Origin: an uncultured bacterium
GTDB taxonomy: Bacteria > Bacillota > Clostridia > Lachnospirales > Lachnospiraceae
Assembly: GCA_947088515.1 (NCBI GenBank)
Contig: CAMUHA010000149.1
Span: 1-8,700, forward strand
Length of the DNA stretch: 8,700 bases
Direction of reading: 5' to 3'
Position 1 is the stretch's first letter; the number at the start of each line of letters is the position of its first letter. A program made the translations under genes and the position numbers. Below the pieces are notes generated by a model. That model was not told where the DNA came from. It did no database searches and was given only the letters and a program-made list of their open reading frames with translations. Positions 6,583-8,700 of this stretch are shown piece by piece.

Positions 6583-6600
6583 ATTGAAAATTTTCAATCT
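6581..6600. promoter_or_regulatory. Perfect 20-bp palindrome upstream of the ATPase
   Basis: AGATTGAAAATTTTCAATCT is fully self-complementary with no spacer. It abuts the stem-loop at 6551-6582 and lies between the tandem repeat and the ATPase start. It could be a dimeric repressor operator or extend the RNA structure. It does not resemble the paired direct sites usual for LytTR proteins. Confidence 0.5.
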
Positions 6601-6611
6601 TTACTTCTATT

Positions 6612-6838
6612 CCAGTTCCGCTTGCGCCCTCCACGGCTCCTTGTTCGGCAGAGCAAATCCGGCCTGTTTCACATTCCGTATTTCCTCTGGTCGCCTTTTC
6701 GGGCTTTCGCTGTTTCCAGTTCCGCTCACGCCTCCACGGCTCCTTGTTCGGCAGAGCAAATCCGGCCTGTTTCACATTCCGTATTTCCTCTGGTCGCCTT
6801 TTCGGGCTTTCGCTGTCTCCAGTTCCGCTCACGCCCTC
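6612..6838 (-). repeat. Tandem 103/104-bp repeat, two full copies and a partial third
   Basis: Copy one is 6612-6715 (104 bp) and copy two is 6716-6818 (103 bp). They differ by about three substitutions and one single-base indel near CCAGTTCCGCT. A partial third copy begins at 6819 and matches through about 6838. Each unit starts CCAGTTCCGCT and ends CTTTTCGGGCTTTCGCTG. The last codons and the TGA stop of the DUF3021 gene lie inside the partial copy. The units are contiguous with no unique spacers, so this is not CRISPR. The unit lengths are not multiples of three, so this is not a coding repeat in the usual sense. Confidence 0.9.
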
Positions 6839-7296
6839 TCTTTGGGTCGGATTTTCTTGTACTCATTTAACATTTTGTTTAGGTTTTCTGTATCCACAAT
6901 TCTTTTTATTTTATTGCATAAAAACACGAAAAAATAGACAATGAGCATGTATGCAAAAAACATCGCTGATACAACAATCTCCCTTCCATACCAGTTAAAG
7001 AGGAAAGAGGCTCCAGTATAAAGACAGGTACAGAAAATCATGTACAGCGTATTCTTTCTCCCAAGCTGCTCTCCTTCATCAAAATTATCCAGCAGATACA
7101 CCTGTATATAACCTATCCCATAAGCAGTCAGTATCATTTCAAACATGTTGACTACATTAGCATAAAAAATCTTCTGTCCCATCAAGTAGACACAATAGAA
7201 AAACATGATACAGGCAAAGTACAGGCATGATTTGTATTCTATAGCAATTTCCAAACTTAAATACCTCTTTATTTTCTCTTTCCACTTATTCTTCAC
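6829..7296 (-). CDS. DUF3021-like four-helix membrane protein, 155 aa
   Basis: This membrane protein has four hydrophobic segments, at about residues 23-41, 50-70, 82-101 and 106-128. A basic N-terminus precedes them and a charged cytoplasmic tail of about 25 residues follows. The EMILTAYGIGYIQVYLLDNFDEGE region and the position directly after a LytTR regulator match the DUF3021 pattern; such proteins are thought to sense signals or restrain the LytTR partner. The start is a GTG. Position 7296 is preferred because GAGG and GGGAGG lie just upstream. The earlier GTG at 7308 would add four residues, but its potential binding site directly abuts it. The gene overlaps the end of the LytTR gene, so the two are translationally coupled. 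Its 3' end (Glu-Arg-Ala-stop) runs into the tandem repeat, so the last residues may be repeat-derived. Confidence 0.75.
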   Translation of the reverse strand: MKNKWKEKIKRYLSLEIAIEYKSCLYFACIMFFYCVYLMGQKIFYANVVNMFEMILTAYGIGYIQVYLLDNFDEGEQLGRKNTLYMIFCTCLYTGASFLFNWYGREIVVSAMFFAYMLIVYFFVFLCNKIKRIVDTENLNKMLNEYKKIRPKERA

Positions 7297-7741
7297 CTTC
7301 CTCTCCACCTCCCTTCAAAACACGACGCAGCTCTTTGGCATATCTCCTTGAAATCATAACCTGCTCTCCGTTTTCCATCGCCGCCCGGATACGGTTTCCG
7401 GGTTCGCTTTTCAGATAACTGATTTTATATATATTTAAAACCATGGACTTGGAGCAACGGAAAAATCCCCGGTTTCCATAGCGCATCTCTGCTTCTGTCA
7501 GGCTCATCTGCACCCTTAGCACTTTTTCTTCCAGATAAGCATAAGTGGCGCCATCCACACTTTCTATATATAAAATATTTTCCGGCAGTAGAAACACTCT
7601 TTTATCTTCAGCGAAAGCGCTTATTCTGCTTTCTGTTCCCTGCACCATCCTGACGATTGTCTCTATCTGTTCCGTCATATTCTCATATCGGATAATCACC
7701 TCATCCTCCCCTTTGGTGATTCTGTTCATTGTAAGCTTCAT
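7286..7741 (-). CDS. LytTR-domain transcriptional regulator, 151 aa
   Basis: This is a stand-alone LytTR DNA-binding protein without a receiver domain. Residues about 1-45 are a charged, partly helical lead-in. Residues about 46-143 form the LytTR domain: LLPENILYIESVDGATYAYL (51-70), the FFRCSKSMVLNIYKI core (93-107), and the closing GEQVMISRRYAKELRRVL (125-142). The ATG at 7741 is preceded by AAGGAAAGG about 6 bases upstream. It heads a minus-strand cluster of DUF3021, ABC ATPase and permease. In other Firmicutes such LytTR/DUF3021 pairs control their own operon and linked transporters, so autoregulation of this cluster is the likely role. I found no confident promoter or LytTR site pair upstream by eye. 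The Gly/Glu-rich tail is unremarkable. Confidence 0.85.
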   Translation of the reverse strand: MKLTMNRITKGEDEVIIRYENMTEQIETIVRMVQGTESRISAFAEDKRVFLLPENILYIESVDGATYAYLEEKVLRVQMSLTEAEMRYGNRGFFRCSKSMVLNIYKISYLKSEPGNRIRAAMENGEQVMISRRYAKELRRVLKGGGEEGEE

Positions 7742-7848
7742 TCATTACCTTTCCTTCCTCTTCCATGTTACTTCACCTTTATGACATTTTCTGCCTGCTT
7801 GTACTATTAATAAAACACTGCCAGTCTCATAAAAGCTGTTCATAATAA

Positions 7849-8004
7849 TCATTGTAACAAATTCCCCTTTCCATACAATACCATAACTGCCAGGATGCAC
7901 TTTTCAGACTTTAAGACGCTCAAAATATTGCGCGCGCCAATGACTGCCGCACTGGATTTTGCATCAAAATTTCCTGTCAGAATATTAAGAGGCAGCTCTC
8001 GAAC
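7849..8004 (-). pseudogene. Possible remnant of a coding sequence, 51 codons without a start
   Basis: Between a TGA at 8005-8007 and a TGA at 7849-7851 the minus strand is open for 51 codons. The translation begins VRELPLNILTGNFDAKSSAA, and its amino-acid mix looks like real protein rather than noise. There is no ATG near the beginning and no ribosome binding site, so it would be the 3' remnant of a lost gene or a copy of a dispersed repeat. I cannot name a family. A chance open frame of this length is quite possible. Confidence 0.25.
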
Positions 8005-8020
8005 TCAAAAACCGAGAACC

Positions 8021-8050
8021 TTGACCATTTTTCTCTTTTTTTGATAAAAT
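8021..8050 (+). promoter_or_regulatory. Candidate sigma-A promoter of the acetyltransferase gene
   Basis: TTGACC (8021-8026) and TAAAAT (8045-8050) are separated by 18 bases, close to the consensus -35 and -10. The spacer is T-rich. A transcript starting near 8057 would have a leader of about 50 bases ending in AAGGAGG at 8091-8097. Confidence 0.6.
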
Positions 8051-8106
8051 AAATACATCCCAGCATATGCAGAATCAAAACTAATTCTTTAAGGAGGTTT
8101 TCTTCA

Positions 8107-8664
8107 ATGAAAAAAGTTAGTGTAATTTGGGAAAAAGATGGCTATATTCTTAGAGCTGCGCAAAAAGAGGATGCTGAAAACTATTACCAAAATAATTTTA
8201 ATCCGCTTGATATAGAAGTGGCGCATCTTACCGGTTGCCAACCCTCATTTACGCATGATGAAGTGGTAAACTTTTTCCTTTCCTGTATCAATAACAAGAA
8301 TCGCTATGACTTCTTGATTATTGCCCCTGATGGAAATATCATCGGCGAAAGTGTTATCAACGAAATTGATTGGGAATTACGAAGCGCAAATTTCCGTATT
8401 GGAATTTTTCACAGTGACACTTGCGGAAAAGGAATTGGCTCCTGGGCAGCATATATGACCTGTAGCTTTGCCTTTGAGACCCTTCATTTACATCGTCTGG
8501 AACTGGATGTATTTTCTTTTAATCCAAGAGCAGAAAAAGCATATCTTAAAATAGGTTTTAAACGTGAAGGCGTTCTGAGAGACGCTGTAAAAGATGGGGA
8601 TAAATATGCAGATGATATTTTGATGGCTATTTTAGAAGATGAGTGGAAGGCGCTTCAAAAATAA
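8107..8664 (+). CDS. GNAT-family N-acetyltransferase (RimJ/RimL type), 185 aa
   Basis: This is a cytoplasmic acetyl-CoA-dependent acetyltransferase. The fold order is visible: an N-terminal strand and helix (YILRAAQKEDAENYY, 13-27), a central strand with IIGESVINEID (78-88), and FRIGIF (96-101). The acetyl-CoA loop is CGKGIGSWA (106-114), and the RLELDVFSFNPRAEKAYLKIGFKREG block (130-155) is typical of RimJ/RimL-like enzymes. The length is normal for the family. The start is supported by AAGGAGG about 9 bases upstream and the promoter at 8021-8050. It appears to be monocistronic and divergent from the LytTR operon. The substrate could be a ribosomal protein N-terminus, a small amine or an antibiotic; sequence alone does not decide. 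The remaining bases 8665-8700 show nothing recognisable. Confidence 0.9.
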   Translation: MKKVSVIWEKDGYILRAAQKEDAENYYQNNFNPLDIEVAHLTGCQPSFTHDEVVNFFLSCINNKNRYDFLIIAPDGNIIGESVINEIDWELRSANFRIGIFHSDTCGKGIGSWAAYMTCSFAFETLHLHRLELDVFSFNPRAEKAYLKIGFKREGVLRDAVKDGDKYADDILMAILEDEWKALQK

Positions 8665-8700
8665 ATTATTCCTAAATTGGTAAAGCATTACATAAGCTTA

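Larger units (their letters stand above)
7742..8106. other. Divergent intergenic region without an intact gene
   Basis: These 365 bases separate the minus-strand LytTR operon from the plus-strand acetyltransferase gene and should contain both promoters. Visible items are the acetyltransferase promoter candidate at 8021-8050, an odd palindrome ATTGCGCGCGCCAAT at 7927-7941, a second at 7956-7970 (ATTTTG-CAT-CAAAAT), and a coding-like minus-strand open frame at 7852-8004. I see no RNA gene or insertion-sequence end. Confidence 0.6.

Noticed and set aside
6612..6838. Tandem repeat as a CRISPR array
   Set aside because: The units are about 103 bp and contiguous, with no short repeats separated by unique spacers, and no cas genes are present.
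6511..6944. Several plus-strand open frames across the tandem repeat
   Set aside because: They are translations of the repeat in different frames, giving the same peptide twice with no start signal. They reflect the scarcity of stops in the repeat, not a gene.
7849..8004. Reading the open frame as the end of a TnpB-like transposase
   Set aside because: The AARNIL-like string is only a loose resemblance. No zinc-finger cysteines or catalytic motifs are present, and no element ends were seen.

Overview
The window looks like chromosomal DNA of a strictly anaerobic, low-to-medium GC Gram-positive bacterium, most likely a gut clostridium of the Lachnospiraceae type. The basis is strong AGGAGG-type ribosome binding sites, AT-rich intergenic DNA, a CoA- and ferredoxin-dependent 2-oxoacid oxidoreductase, a superoxide reductase, and a LytTR/DUF3021/ABC cassette of a kind common in Clostridia. 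Assignments come from reading motifs and recalling families; no database was searched.

Layout. Bases 67-633 carry two small plus-strand genes: an unrecognised charged 103-residue protein and a 60-residue DUF6440-type protein. Bases 634-821 hold three inverted repeats; the last is a perfect 17-bp hairpin that probably terminates transcription from both sides. From 872 to 7741 everything lies on the minus strand. In transcription order the genes are: a LytTR DNA-binding regulator (7741-7286); a four-helix DUF3021-like membrane protein (7296-6829); a roughly 300-base intercistronic stretch with a tandem 103/104-bp repeat and a structured leader; an ABC ATPase (6523-5633); its ABC-2 permease (5652-4852); a gamma-delta fusion (4752-3655) and an alpha-beta fusion (3655-1346) of a 2-oxoacid:ferredoxin oxidoreductase; and a one-iron superoxide reductase (1249-872). 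Bases 7742-8106 hold no intact gene. A GNAT acetyltransferase follows on the plus strand (8107-8664) with its own promoter and ribosome binding site.

How the genes fit together. LytTR and DUF3021 probably sense and control export or resistance by the ABC pair. The oxidoreductase would convert a 2-oxoacid plus CoA to acyl-CoA, CO2 and reduced ferredoxin. Its four usual subunits are packed into two polypeptides whose genes overlap at TAATG. The superoxide reductase just downstream plausibly protects this oxygen-sensitive iron-sulfur enzyme or the cell.

The least explained part is a repeat family with the core AGTTCCGCT. It has a long tandem form at 6612-6838, between DUF3021 and the ATPase, and a short degenerate form at 1270-1322, between the oxidoreductase and the superoxide reductase. 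Both copies have the same orientation, follow a stop codon, and precede the next gene's ribosome binding site.
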